Below, piece by piece: positions 14,386-28,400 of a DNA stretch of 64,000 bases. Within the stretch, counting starts at the first letter, position 1; the number at the start of each line of letters is the position of its first letter. The notes below the pieces were generated by a model. The model was given only the letters and a program-made list of their open reading frames with translations, was not told where the DNA came from and searched no databases. The position numbers were made by a program, and so were the translations under genes. Origin of the DNA: Bursaphelenchus xylophilus (Eukaryota > Nematoda > Chromadorea > Rhabditida > Aphelenchoididae); NCBI GenBank assembly GCA_904066235.2, contig CAJFCV020000001.1, forward strand, positions 9,300,001-9,364,000. The letters run 5' to 3'.

Positions 14386-16348
14386 AAACCGGTGTCTAGT
14401 ATCATATCAGAGTTTTTCGCCAAGTGTCGGCGCAATTTGATTCCAAAAAAGCTGAAACTTGCCATGCTAAAATCTCAGGCGATTAGCTTTCGAATGGTGT
14501 ATGTCTTGTCAATTCACTCTGTCATCACTAATTCACTTTTTTTTTAAACCTGTGTCTAGTATAATATCAGAGTTTTCGCCCAGTGTCGGCGTAATTTGAT
14601 TCCAAAAAAGCTGAAACTTGCCATGCTAAAATCTCAGGCGATTAGCTTTCGAATGGTGTATGTCTTGTCAATTCACTCTGTCATCACTAATTCACTTTTT
14701 TTAAAACCGGTGTCTAGTATAATATAAGAGTTTTTCGCCCAGTGTCGGCGCAATTTGATTCCAAAAAAGCTGAAACTTGCCGTGCTAAAATCTCAGGCGA
14801 TTAGCTTTCGAATGGTGTGTGTCTTGTCAATTCACTCTGCCATCACTAATTCACTTTTTTTTAAAACCGGTGTCTAGTATAATATCAGAGTTTTTCGCCC
14901 AGTGTCGGCGCAATTTGATTGCAAAAGAGCTGAAACTTGCCATGCTAAAATCTCAGGCGATTAGCTTTCGAATGGTGTATGTCTTGTCAATTCACTCTGT
15001 CATCACTAATTCACTTTTTTTTAAACCGGTGTCTAGTATAATATCAGAGTTTTTCGCCCAGTGTCGGCGCAATTTGATTGCAAAAGAGCTGAAACTTGCC
15101 ATGCTAAAATCTCAGGCGATTAGCTTTCGAATGGTGTATGTCTTGTCAATTCACTCTGTCATCACTAATTCACTTTTTTTTAAAACCGGTGTCTAGTATA
15201 ATATAAGAGTTTTTCGCCCAGTGTCGGCGCAATTTGATTCCAAAAAAGCTGAAACTTGCCATGCTAAAATCTCAGGCGATTAGCTTTCGAATGGTGTGTG
15301 TCTTGTCAATTCACTCTGCCATCACTAATTCACTTTTTTTTAAAACCGGTGTCTAGTATAATATCAGAGTTTTTCGCCCAGTGTCGGCGCAATTTGATTG
15401 CAAAAGAGCTGAAACTTGCCATGCTAAAATCTCAGGCGATTAGCTTTCGAATGGTGTATGTCTTGTCAATTCACTCCGTCATCACTAATTCACTTTTTTT
15501 TAAACCGGTGTCTAGTATAATATCAGAGTTTTTCGCCCAGTGTCGGCGTAATTTGATTCCAAAAAAGCTGAAACTTGCCATGCTAAAATCTCAGGCGATT
15601 AGCTTTCGAATGGTGTATGTCTTGTCAATTCACTCTGTCATCACTAATTCACTTTTTTTTAAAACCGGTGTCTAGTATAATATAAGAGTTTTTCGCCCAG
15701 TGTCGGCGCAATTTGATTGCAAAAGAGCTGAAACTTGCCATGCTAAAATCTCAGGCGATTAGCTTTCGAATGGTGTATGTCTTGTCAATTCACTCTGTCA
15801 TCACTAATTCACTTTTTTTTAAACCGGTGTCTAGTATAATATCAGAGTTTTTCGCCCAGTGTCGGCGCAATTTGATTGCAAAAGAGCTGAAACTTGCCAT
15901 GCTAAAATCTCAGGCGATTAGCTTTCGAATGGTGTATGTCTTGTCAATTCACTCCGTCATCACTAATTCACTTTTTTTTAAACCGGTGTCTAGTATAATA
16001 TAAGAGTTTTTCGCCCAGTGTCGGCGCAATTTGATTCCAAAAAAGCTGAAACTTGCCATGCTAAAATCTCAGGCGATTAGCTTTCGAATGGTGTGTGTCT
16101 TGTCAATTCACTCTGCCATCACTAATTCACTTTTTTTTAAACCGGTGTCTAGTATAATATCAGAGTTTTTCGCCCAGTGTCGGCGCAATTTGATTGCAAA
16201 AGAGCTGAAACTTGCCATGCTAAAATCTCAGGCGATTAGCTTTCGAATGGTGTATGTCTTGTCAATTCACTCTGTCATCACTAATTCACTTTTTTTAAAA
16301 CCGGTGTCTAGTATAATATAAGAGTTTTTCGCCCAGTGTCGGCGCAAT

Positions 16349-18360
16349 TTGATTCCAAAAAAGCTGAAACTTGCCATGCTAAAATCTCAGGCGATTAGCT
16401 TTCGAATGGTGTGTGTCTTGTCAATTCACTCTGCCATCACTAATTCACTTTTTTTAAAACCGGTGTCTAGTATAATATCAGAGTTTTTCGCCCAGTGTCG
16501 GCGCAATTTGATTGCAAAAGAGCTGAAACTTGCCATGCTAAAATCTCAGGCGATTAGCTTTCGAATGGTGTATGTCTTGTCAATTCACTCCGTCATCACT
16601 AATTCACTTTTTTTTAAACCGGTGTCTAGTATAATATCAGAGTTTTTCGCCCAGTGTCGGCGTAATTTGATTCCAAAAAAGCTGAAACTTGCCATGCTAA
16701 AATCTCAGGCGATTAGCTTTCGAATGGTGTATGTCTTGTCAATTCACTCTGTCATCACTAATTCACTTTTTTTAAAACCGGTGTCTAGTATAATATAAGA
16801 GTTTTTCGCCCAGTGTCGGCGCAATTTGATTCCAAAAAAGCTGAAACTTGCCATGCTAAAATCTCAGGCGATTAGCTTTCGAATGGTGTGTGTCTTGTCA
16901 ATTCACTCTGCCATCACTAATTCACTTTTTTTAAAACCGGTGTCTAGTATAATATCAGAGTTTTTCGCCCAGTGTCGGCGCAATTTGATTGCAAAAGAGC
17001 TGAAACTTGCCATGCTAAAATCTCAGGCGATTAGCTTTCGAATGGTGTATGTCTTGTCAATTCACTCCGTCATCACTAATTCACTTTTTTTTAAACCGGT
17101 GTCTAGTATAATATCAGATTTTTTCGCCCAGTGTCGGCGTAATTTGATTCCAAAAAAGCTGAAACTTGCCATGCTAAAATCTCAGGCGATTAGCTTTCGA
17201 ATGGTGTATGTCTTGTCAATTCACTCTGTCATCACTAATTCACTTTTTTTAAAACCGGTGTCTAGTATAATATAAGAGTTTTTCGCCCAGTGTCGGCGCA
17301 ATTTGATTCTAAAAAAGCTGAAACTTGCCGTGCTAAAATCTCAGGCGATTAGCTTTCGAATGGTGTATGTCTTGTCAATTCACTCTGTCATCACTAATTC
17401 ACTTTTTTTAAAACCCGTGTCTAGTATAATATAAGAGTTTTTCGCCCAGTGTCGGCGCAATTTGATTCTAAAAAAGCTGAAACTTGCCATGCTAAAATCT
17501 CAGGCGATTAGCTTTCGAATGGTGTATGTCTTGTCAATTCACTCTGTCATCACTAATTCACTTTTTTTAAAACCGGTGTCTAGTATAATATAAGAGTTTT
17601 TCGCCCAGTGTCGGCGCAATTTAATTTCAAAATAGCTGAAACTTGCCATGCTAAAATCTCAGGCGATTAGCTTTCGAATGCTGTATGTCTTGTCAATTCA
17701 CTCTGTCATCACTAATTCACTTTTTTTAAAACCTCTGTCTAGTATAATATAAGAGTTTTTCGCCCAGTGTCGGCGCAATTTAATTTCAAAATAGCTGAAA
17801 CTTGCCATGCTAAAATCTCAGGCGATTAGCTTTCGAATGCTGTATGTCTTGTCAATTCACTCTGTCATCACTAATTCACTTTTTTTTAAAACCTCTGTCT
17901 AGTATAATATAAGAGTTTTTCGCCCAGTGTCGGCGCAATTTGATTCCAAAAAAGCTGAAACTTGCCATGCTAAAATCTCAGGCGATTAGCTTTCGAATGG
18001 TGTATGTCTTGTCAATTCACTCTGTCATCACTAATTCACTTTTTTTTAAAACCTCTGTCTAGTATAATATAAGAGTTTTTCGCCCAGTGTCGGCGCAATT
18101 TAATTTCAAAATAGCTGAAACTTGCCATGCTAAAATCTCAGGCGATTAGCTTTCGAATGCTGTATGTCTTGTCAATTCACTCTGTCATCACTAATTCACT
18201 TTTTTTTAAAACCGGTGTCTAGTATCATATCAGAGTTTTTCGCCAAGTGTCGGCGCAATTTGATTCCAAAAAAGCTGAAACTTGCCATGCTAAAATCTCA
18301 GGCGATTAGCTTTCGAATGGTGTATGTCTTGTCAATTCACTCTGTCATCACTAATTCACT
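16349..18360 (+). repeat. Higher-order repeat block, copy 3 (shortened)
   Basis: Third copy of the block. Units at 16349 and 16826 match those at 2972 and 3449 at a shift of 13377 bp, and the AAAACCCGTGTC monomer near 17411 matches the one near 4034 at the same shift. A few monomers are missing before the CTCTG run, so the copy is shorter. The TATCATATCAG plus GCCAAGTG monomer recurs near 18222. A partial fourth copy of only the last part lies at about 13590-14550. Confidence 0.7.
17631..18210 (+). repeat. Satellite subfamily block 'CTCTG', copy 4
   Basis: Shorter CTCTG block. Its first monomer has the TTAATTTCAAAATAGC body but still the CCGGTG block, so the recombination joint lies inside a monomer. 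It ends in the same TATCATATCAG monomer as the other copies. Confidence 0.8.
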
Positions 18361-19488
18361 TTTTTTTAAACCGGTGTCTAGTATAATATCAGAGTTTTTC
18401 GCCCAGTGTCGGCGTAATTTGATTCCAAAAAAGCTGAAACTTGCCATGCTAAAATCTCAGGCGATTAGCTTTCGAATGGTGTATGTCTTGTCAATTCACT
18501 CTGTCATCACTAATTCACTTTTTTTTAAAACCGGTGTCTAGTATAATATAAGAGTTTTTCGCCCAGTGTCGGCGCAATTTGATTCCAAAAAAGCTGAAAC
18601 TTGCCGTGCTAAAATCTCAGGCGATTAGCTTTCGAATGGTGTATGTCTTGTCAATTCACTCTGTCATCACTAATTCACTTTTTTTAAAACCGGTGTCTAG
18701 TATAATATAAGAGTTTTTCGCCCAGTGTCGGCGCAATTTGATTCCAAAAAAGCTGAAACTTGCCATGCTAAAATCCCAGGCGATTAGCTTTCGAATGGTG
18801 TATGTCTTGTCAATTCACTCTGTCATCACTAATTCACTTTTTTTTAAAACCGGTGTCTAGTATAATATAAGAGTTTTTCGCCCAGTGTCGGCGCAATTTG
18901 ATTCCAAAAAAGCTGAAACTTGCCATGCTAAAATCTCAGGCGATTAGCTTTCGAATGGTGTATGTCTTGTCAATTCACTCTGTCATCACTAATTCACTTT
19001 TTTTAAAACCGGTGTCTAGTATAATATAAGAGTTTTTCGCCCAGTGTCGGCGCAATTTGATTCCAAAAAAGCTGAAACTTGCCATGCTAAAATCTCAGGC
19101 GATTAGCTTTCCAATGGTGTATGTCTTGTCAATTCACTCCGTCATCACTAATTCACTTTTTTTTAAAACCGGTGTCTAGTATAATATAAGAGTTTTTCGC
19201 CCAGTGTCGGCGCAATTTGATTCCAAAAAAGCTGAAACTTGCCACGCTAAAATCTCAGGCGATTAGCTTTCGAATGGTGTATGTCTTGTCAATTCACTCT
19301 GTCATCACTAATTCACTTTTTTTTAAAACCGGTGTCTAGTATAATATAAGAGTTTTTCGCCCAGTGTCGGCGCAATTTGATTCCAAAAAAGCTGAAACTT
19401 GCCATGCTAAAATCTCAGGCGATTAGCTTTCGAATGGTGTATGTCTTGTCAATTCACTCTGTCATCACTAATTCACTTTTTTTAAAAC

Positions 19489-19524
19489 CGGTGTCTAGTA
19501 TAATAAATTCACTTTTTTTTAAAC
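19489..19524 (+). repeat. Truncated satellite monomer (1)
   Basis: Between two CCGGTGTCTAG blocks only about 36 bp remain. GTCTAGTATAAT is joined directly to AAATTCACTTTTTTTT, so about 124 bp of the monomer are missing. The junction shares a short TAAT/AATTC overlap with the normal sequence at both ends, consistent with a microhomology deletion. Confidence 0.9.
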
Positions 19525-21914
19525 CGGTGTCTAGTATAATATCAGAGTTTTTCGCCCAGTGTCGGCGTAATTTGATTCCAAAAAAGCTGAAACTTGCCAT
19601 GCTAAAATCTCAGGCGATTAGCTTTCGAATGGTGTATGTCTTGTCAATTCACTCTGTCATCACTAATTCACTTTTTTTTAAAAGCGGTGTCTAGTATAAT
19701 ATCACAGTTTTTCGCCCAGTGTCGGCGTAATTTGATCGCAAAAGAGCTGAAACTTGCCATGCTAAAATCTCAGGCGATTAGCTTTCGAATGGTGTATGTC
19801 TTGTCAATTCACTCCGTCATCACTAATTCACTTTTTTTTAAACCGGTGTCTAGTATAATATAAGAGTTTTTCGCCCAGTGTCGGCGCAATTTGATTCCAA
19901 AAAAGCTGAAACTTGCCATGCTAAAATCTCAGGCGATTAGCTTTCGAATGGTGTATGTCTTGTCAATTCACTCTGTCATCACTAATTCACTTTTTTTTAA
20001 AACCGGTGTCTAGTATAATATAAGAGTTTTTCGCCCAGTGTCGGCGCAATTTGATTCCAAAAAAGCTGAAACTTGCCATGCTAAAATCTCAGGCGATTAG
20101 CTTTCGAATGGTGTATGTCTTGTCAATTCACTCTGTCATCACTAATTCACTTTTTTTTAAAAGCGGTGTCTAGTATAATATCACAGTTTTTCGCCCAGTG
20201 TCGGCGTAATTTGATCGCAAAAGAGCTGAAACTTGCCATGCTAAAATCTCAGGCGATTAGCTTTCGAATGGTGTATGTCTTGTCAATTCACTCCGTCATC
20301 ACTAATTCACTTTTTTTTAAACCGGTGTCTAGTATAATATAAGAGTTTTTCGCCCAGTGTCGGCGCAATTTGATTCCAAAAAAGCTGAAACTTGCCATGC
20401 TAAAATCTCAGGCGATTAGCTTTCCAATGGTGTATGTCTTGTCAATTCACTCTGTCATCACTAATTCACTTTTTTTTAAAAGCGGTGTCTAGTATAATAT
20501 CACAGTTTTTCGCCCAGTGTCGGCGTAATTTGATCGCAAAAGAGCTGAAACTTGCCATGCTAAAATCTCAGGCGATTAGCTTTCGAATGGTGTATGTCTT
20601 GTCAATTCACTCCGTCATCACTAATTCACTTTTTTTTTAAACCGGTGTCTAGTATAATATAAGAGTTTTTCGCCCAGTGTCGGCGCAATTTGATTCCAAA
20701 AAAGCTGAAACTTGCCATGCTAAAATCTCAGGCGATTAGCTTTCGAATGGTGTATGTCTTGTCAATTCACTCTGTCATCACTAATTCACTTTTTTTAAAA
20801 CCGGTGTCTAGTATAATATAAGAGTTTTTCGCCCAGTGTCGGCGCAATTTGATTCCAAAAAAGCTGAAACTTGCCATGCTAAAATCTCAGGCGATTAGCT
20901 TTCGAATGGTGTATGTCTTGTCAATTCACTCTGTCATCACTAATTCACTTTTTTTAAAACCGGTGTCTAGTATAATATAAGAGTTTTTCGCCCAGTGTCG
21001 GCGCAATTTGATTCCAAAAAAGCTGAAACTTGCCATGCTAAAATCTCAGGCGATTAGCTTTCCAATGGTGTATGTCTTGTCAATTCACTCTGTCATCACT
21101 AATTCACTTTTTTTAAAACCGGTGTCTAGTATAATATAAGAGTTTTTCGCCCAGTGTCGGCGCAATTTGATTCCAAAAAAGCTGAAGCTTGCCATGCTAA
21201 AATCTCAGGCGATTAGCTTTCGAATGGTGTATGTCTTGTCAATTCACTCTGTCATCACTAATTCACTTTTTTTAAAACCTCTGTCTAGTATAATATAAGA
21301 GTTTTTCGCCCAGTGTCGGCGCAATTTAATTTCAAAATAGCTGAAACTTGCCACGCTAAAATCTCAGGCGATTAGCTTTCGAATGGTGTATGTCTTGTCA
21401 ATTCACTCCGTCATCACTAATTCACTTTTTTTTAAACCGGTGTCTAGTATAATATAAGAGTTTTTCGCCCAGTGTCGGCGCAATTTGATTCCAAAAAAGC
21501 TGAAACTTGCCATGCTAAAATCTCAGGCGATTAGCTTTCGAATGGTGTATGTCTTGTCAATTGACTCTGTCATCACTAATTCACTTTTTTTAAAACCGGT
21601 GTCTAGTATAATATAAGAGTTTTTCGCCCAGTGTCGGCGCAATTTGATTCCAAAAAAGCTGAAACTTGCCACGCTAAAATCTCAGGCGATTAGCTTTCGA
21701 ATGGTGTATGTCTTGTCAATTCACTCTGTCATCACTAATTCACTTTTTTTAAAACCGGTGTCTAGTATAATATAAGAGTTTTTCGCCCAGTGTCGGCGCA
21801 ATTTGATTCCAAAAAAGCTGAAACTTGCCATGCTAAAATCTCAGGCGATTAGCTTTCGAATGGTGTATGTCTTGTCAATTCACTCTGTCATCACTAATTC
21901 ACTTTTTTTAAAAC

Positions 21915-21950
21915 CGGTGTCTAGTATAATAAATTCACTTTTTTTTAAAC
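21915..21950 (+). repeat. Truncated satellite monomer (2)
   Basis: Same TATAATAAATTCAC junction as at 19501. The identical breakpoint shows copying of one deleted monomer rather than a second deletion. The following monomer has TTCGACCAG instead of TTCGCCCAG. Confidence 0.88.
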
Positions 21951-22429
21951 CGGTGTCTAGTATAATATCAGAGTTTTTCGACCAGTGTCGGCGTAATTTG
22001 ATTCCAAAAAAGCTGAAACTTGCCATGCTAAAATCTCAGGCGATTAGCTTTCGAATGGTGTATGTCTTGTCAATTCACTCTGTCATCACTAATTCACTTT
22101 TTTTTAAAAGCGGTGTCTAGTATAATATCACAGTTTTTCGCCCAGTGTCGGCGTAATTTGATCGCAAAAGAGCTGAAACTTGCCATGCTAAAATCTCAGG
22201 CGATTAGCTTTCGAATGGTGTATGTCTTGTCAATTCACTCCGTCATCACTAATTCACTTTTTTTTTAAACCGGTGTCTAGTATAATATAAGAGTTTTTCG
22301 CCCAGTGTCGGCGCAATTTGATTCCAAAAAAGCTGAAACTTGCCATGCTAAAATCTCAGGCGATTAGCTTTCGAATGGTGTATGTCTTGTCAATTCACTC
22401 TGTCATCACTAATTCACTTTTTTTTAAAA

Positions 22430-22467
22430 CCGGTGTCTAGTATAATAAATTCACTTTTTTTTTAAAC
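22430..22467 (+). repeat. Truncated satellite monomer (3)
   Basis: Third instance of the TATAATAAATTCAC joint, again followed by the TTCGACCAG variant, about 516 bp (three full monomers plus the truncated one) after the second. Confidence 0.88.
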
Positions 22468-25400
22468 CGGTGTCTAGTATAATATCAGAGTTTTTCGACC
22501 AGTGTCGGCGTAATTTGATTCCAAAAAAGCTGAAACTTGCCATGCTAAAATCTCAGGCGATTAGCTTTCGAATGGTGTATGTCTTGTCAATTCACTCTGT
22601 CATCACTAATTCACTTTTTTTTAAAAGCGGTGTCTAGTATAATATCACAGTTTTTCGCCCAGTGTCGGCGTAATTTGATCGCAAAAGAGCTGAAACTTGC
22701 CATGCTAAAATCTCAGGCGATTAGCTTTCGAATGGTGTATGTCTTGTCAATTCACTCCGTCATCACTAATTCACTTTTTTTTAAACCGGTGTCTAGTATA
22801 ATATAAGAGTTTTTCGCCCAGTGTCGGCGCAATTTGATTCCAAAAAAGCTGAAACTTGCCATGCTAAAATCTCAGGCGATTAGCTTTCGAATGGTGTATG
22901 TCTTGTCAATTCACTCTGTCATCACTAATTCACTTTTTTTAAAAGCGGTGTCTAGTATAATATCACAGTTTTTCGCCCAGTGTCGGCGTAATTTGATCGC
23001 AAAAGAGCTGAAACTTGCCATGCTAAAATCTCAGGCGATTAGCTTTCGAATGGTGTATGTCTTGTCAATTCACTCCGTCATCACTAATTCACTTTTTTTT
23101 AAACCGGTGTCTAGTATAATATAAGAGTTTTTCGCCCAGTGTCGGCGCAATTTGATTCCAAAAAAGCTGAAACTTGCCATGCTAAAATCTCAGGCGATTA
23201 GCTTTCGAATGGTGTATGTCTTGTCAATTCACTCTGTCATCACTAATTCACTTTTTTTAAAAGCGGTGTCTAGTATAATATCACAGTTTTTCGCCCAGTG
23301 TCGGCGTAATTTGATCGCAAAAGAGCTGAAACTTGCCATGCTAAAATCTCAGGCGATTAGCTTTCGAATGGTGTATGTCTTGTCAATTCACTCCGTCATC
23401 ACTAATTCACTTTTTTTAAAACCGGTGTCTAGTATCATATCAGAGTTTTTCGCTAAGTGTCGGCGCAATTTGATTGCAAAAGAGCTGAAACTTGCCATGC
23501 TAAAATCTCAGGCGATTAGCTTTCGAATGGTGGATGTCTTGTCAATTCACTCTGTCATCACTAATTCACTTTTTTTAAAACCGGTGTCTAGTATAATATA
23601 AGAGTTTTTCGCCCAGTGTCGGCGCAATTTGATTCCAAAAAAGCTGAAACTTGCCATGCTAAAATCTCAGGCGATTAGCTTTCGAATGGTGTATGTCTTG
23701 TCAATTCACTCTGTCATCACTAATTCACTTTTTTTAAAACCGGTGTCTAGTATAATATAAGAGTTTTTCGCCCAGTGTCGGCGCAATTTGATTCCAAAAA
23801 AGCTGAAACTTGCCATGCTAAAATCTCAGGCGATTAGCTTTCGAATGGTGTATGTCTTGTCAATTCACTCTGTCATCACTAATTCACTTTTTTTAAAACC
23901 GGTGTCTAGTATAATATAAGAGTTTTTCGCCCAGTGTCGGCGCAATTTGATTCCAAAAAAGCTGAAACTTGCCATGCTAAAATCTCAGGCGATTAGCTTT
24001 CGAATGGTGTATGTCTTGTCAATTCACTCTGCCATCACTAATTCACTTTTTTTAAAACCGGTGTCTAGTATAATATCAGAGTTTTTCGCCCAGTGTCGGC
24101 GCAATTTGATTGCAAAAGAGCTGAAACTTGCCATGCTAAAATCTCAGGCGATTAGCTTTCGAATGGTGTATGTCTTGTCAATTCACTCCGTCATCACTAA
24201 TTCACTTTTTTTAAACCGGTGTCTAGTATAATATCAGAGTTTTTCGCCCAGTGTCGGCGTAATTTGATACCAAAAAAGCTGAAACTTGCCATGCTAAAAT
24301 CTCAGGCGATTAGCTTTCGAATGGTGTATGTCTTGTCAATTCACTCCGTCATCACTAATTCACTTTTTTTAAACCGGTGTCTAGTATAATATCAGAGTTT
24401 TTCGCCCAGTGTCGGCGTAATTTGATACCAAAAAAGCTGAAACTTGCCATGCTAAAATCTCAGGCGATTAGCTTTCGAATGGTGTATGTCTTGTCAATTC
24501 ACTCCGTCATCACTAATTCACTTTTTTTAAAACCGGTGTCTAGTATAATATCAGAGTTTTTCGCCCAGTGTCGGCGTAATTTGATTCCAAAAAAGCTGAA
24601 ACTTGCCATGCTAAAATCTCAGGCGATTAGCTTTCGAATGGTGTATGTCTTGTCAATTCACTCCGTAACACTAATTCACTTTTTTTTTAAACCGGTGTCT
24701 AGTATAATATAAGAGTTTTTCGCCCAGTGTCGGCGCAATTTGATTCCAAAAAAGCTGAAACTTGCCATGCTAAAATCTCAGGCGATTAGCTTTCGAATGG
24801 TGTGTGTCTTGTCAATTCACTCCGTCATCACTAATTCACTTTTTTTTAAACCGGTGTCTAGTATAATATAAGAGTTTTTCGCCCAGTGTCGGCGCAATTT
24901 GATTCCGAAAAAGCTGAAACTTGCCATGCTAAAATCTCAGGCGATTAGCTTTCGAATGGTGTATGTCTTGTCAATTCACTCTGTCATCACTAATTCACTT
25001 TTTTTAAAACCGGTGTCTAGTATCATATCAGAGTTTTTCGCTAAGTGTCGGCGCAATTTGATTGCAAAAGAGCTGAAACTTGCCATGCTAAAATCTCAGG
25101 CGATTAGCTTTCGAATGGTGTATGTCTTGTCAATTCACTCTGTCATCACTAATTCACTTTTTTTAAAACCGGTGTCTAGTATAATATAAGAGTTTTTCGC
25201 CCAGTGTCGGCGCAATTTGATTCCAAAAAAGCTGAAACTTGCCATGCTAAAATCTCAGGCGATTAGCTTTCGAATGGTGTATGTCTTGTCAATTCACTCT
25301 GCCATCACTAATTCACTTTTTTTAAAACCGGTGTCTAGTATAATATCAGAGTTTTTCGCCCAGTGTCGGCGCAATTTGATTGCAAAAGAGCTGAAACTTG

Positions 25401-28400
25401 CCATGCTAAAATCTCAGGCGATTAGCTTTCGAATGGTGTATGTCTTGTCAATTCACTCCGTCATCACTAATTCACTTTTTTTTAAACCGGTGTCTAGTAT
25501 AATATCAGAGTTTTTCGCCCAGTGTCGGCGTAATTTGATTCCAAAAAAGCTGAAACTTGCCATGCTAAAATCTCAGGCGATTAGCTTTCGAATGGTGTAT
25601 GTCTTGTCAATTCACTCCGTCATCACTAATTCACTTTTTTTTAAACCGGTGTCTAGTATAATATAAGAGTTTTTCGCCCAGTGTCGGCGCAATTTGATTC
25701 CAAAAAAGCTGAAACTTGCCATGCTAAAATCTCAGGCGATTAGCTTTCGAATGGTGTATGTCTTGTCAATTCACTCCGTCATCACTAATTCACTTTTTTT
25801 TAAACCGGTGTCTAGTATAATATCAGAGTTTTTCGCCCAGTGTCGGCGTAATTTGATTCCAAAAAAGCTGAAACTTGCCATGCTAAAATCTCAGGCGATT
25901 AGCTTTCGAATGGTGTATGTCTTGTCAATTCACTCCGTCATCACTAATTCACTTTTTTTAAAACCGGTGTCTAGTATAATATCAGAGTTTTTCGCCCAGT
26001 GTCGGCGTAATTTGATTCCAAAAAAGCTGAAACTTGCCATGCTAAAATCTCAGGCGATTAGCTTTCGAATGGTGTATGTCTTGTCAATTCACTCTGTCAT
26101 CACTAATTCACTTTTTTTAAACCGGTGTCTAGTATAATATCAGAGTTTTTCGCCCAGTGTCGGCGTGATTTGATTCCAAAAAAGCTGAAACTTGCCATGC
26201 TAAAATCTCAGGCGATTAGCTTTCGAATGGTGTATGTCTTGTCAATTCACTCTGTCATCACTAATTCACTTTTTTTAAAACCGGTGTCTAGTATAATATA
26301 AGAGTTTTTCGCCCAGTGTCGGCGCAATTTGATTCCAAAAAAGCTGAAACTTGCCATGCTAAAATCTCAGGCGATTAGCTTTCGAATGGTGTGTGTCTTG
26401 TCAATTCACTCCGTCATCACTAATTCACTTTTTTTTAAACCGGTGTCTAGTATAATGTAAGAGTTTTTCGCCCAGTGTCGGCGCAATTTGATTCCGAAAA
26501 AGCTGAAACTTGCCATGCTAAAATCTCAGGCGATTAGCTTTCGAATGGTGTATGTCTTGTCAATTCACTCTGTCATCACTAATTCACTTTTTTTAAAACC
26601 GGTGTCTAGTATCATATCAGAGTTTTTCGCTAAGTGTCGGCGCAATTTGATTGCAAAAGAGCTGAAACTTGCCATGCTAAAATGTCAGGCGATTACCTTT
26701 CGAATGGTGTATGTCTTGTCAATTCACTCTGTCATCACTAATTCACTTTTTTTTAAAACCGGTGTCTAGTATAATATAAGAGTTTTTCGCCCAGTGTCGG
26801 CGCAATTTGATTGCAAAAGAGCTGAAACTTGCCATGCTAAAATCTCAGGCGATTAGCTTTCGAATGGTGTATGTCTTGTCAATTCACTCTGCCATCACTA
26901 ATTCACTTTTTTTAAAACCGGTGTCTAGTATAATATCAGAGTTTTTCGACCAGTGTCGGCGCAATTTGATTGCAAAAGAGCTTAAACTTGCCATGCTAAA
27001 ATCTCAGGCGATTAGCTTTCGAATGATGTATGTCTTGTCAATTCACTCCGTCATCACTAATTCACTTTTTTTAAACCGGTGTCTAGTATAATATCAGAGT
27101 TTTTCGCCCAGTGTCGGCGCAATTTGATTGCAAAAGAGCTGAAACTTGCCATGCTAAAATCTCAGGCGATTAGCTTTCGAATGGTGTATGTCTTGTCAAT
27201 TCACTCCGTCATCACTAATTCACTTTTTTTAAACCGGTGTCTAGTATAATACCAGAGTTTTTCGCCCAGTGTCGGCGCAATTTGATTGCAAAAGAGCTTA
27301 AACTTGCCATGCTAAAATCTCAGGCGATTAGCTTTCGAATGGTGTATGTCTTGTCAATTCACTCCGTCATCACTAATTCACTTTTTTTTTAAACCGGTGT
27401 CTAGTATAATATCAGAGTTTTTCGCCCAGTGTCGGCGCAATTTGATTGCAAAAGAGCTGAAACTTGCCATGCTAAAATCTCAGGCGATTAGCTTTCGAAT
27501 GGTGTATGTCTTGTCAATTCACTCCGTCATCACTAATTCACTTTTTTTAAACCGGTGTCTAGTATAATACCAGAGTTTTTCGCCCAGTGTCGGCGCAATT
27601 TGATTGCAAAAGAGCTGAAACTTGCCATGCTAAAATCTCAGGCGATTAGCTTTCGAATGGTGTATGTCTTGTCAATTCACTCTGCCATCACTAATTCACT
27701 TTTTTTAAAACCGGTGTCTAGTATAATATCAGAGTTTTTCGCCCAGTGTCGGCGCAATTTGATTGCAAAAGAGCTGAAACTTGCCATGCTAAAATGTCAG
27801 GCGATTACCTTTCGAATGGTGTATGTCTTGTCAATTCACTCTGTCATCACTAATTCACTTTTTTTTAAAACCGGTGTCTAGTATAATATAAGAGTTTTTC
27901 GCCCAGTGTCGGCGCAATTTGATTGCAAAAGAGCTGAAACTTGCCATGCTAAAATCTCAGGCGATTAGCTTTCGAATGGTGTATGTCTTGTCAATTCACT
28001 CTGCCATCACTAATTCACTTTTTTTTAAAACCGGTGTCTAGTATAATATCAGAGTTTTTCGACCAGTGTCGGCGCAATTTGATTGCAAAAGAGCTTAAAC
28101 TTGCCATGCTAAAATCTCAGGCGATTAGCTTTCGAATGATGTATGTCTTGTCAATTCACTCCGTCATCACTAATTCACTTTTTTTAAACCGGTGTCTAGT
28201 ATAATATCAGAGTTTTTCGCCCAGTGTCGGCGCAATTTGATTGCAAAAGAGCTGAAACTTGCCATGCTAAAATCTCAGGCGATTAGCTTTCGAATGGTGT
28301 ATGTCTTGTCAATTCACTCCGTCATCACTAATTCACTTTTTTTAAACCGGTGTCTAGTATAATACCAGAGTTTTTCGCCCAGTGTCGGCGCAATTTGATT

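Larger units (their letters stand above)
19500..23450 (+). repeat. Satellite subfamily domain 'AGCGGTG / ATCACAG / GATCGC'
   Basis: Domain marked by monomers with AAAAGCGGTGTC, TATAATATCACAG and TTGATCGCAAAAGAG in one unit, near 19683, 20162, 20481, 22108, 22626, 22943 and 23271, interspersed with common-type monomers. This three-base combination is not seen to the left of the domain. A longer block starting near 19377 recurs near 21803, a shift of 2426 bp. Confidence 0.8.
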
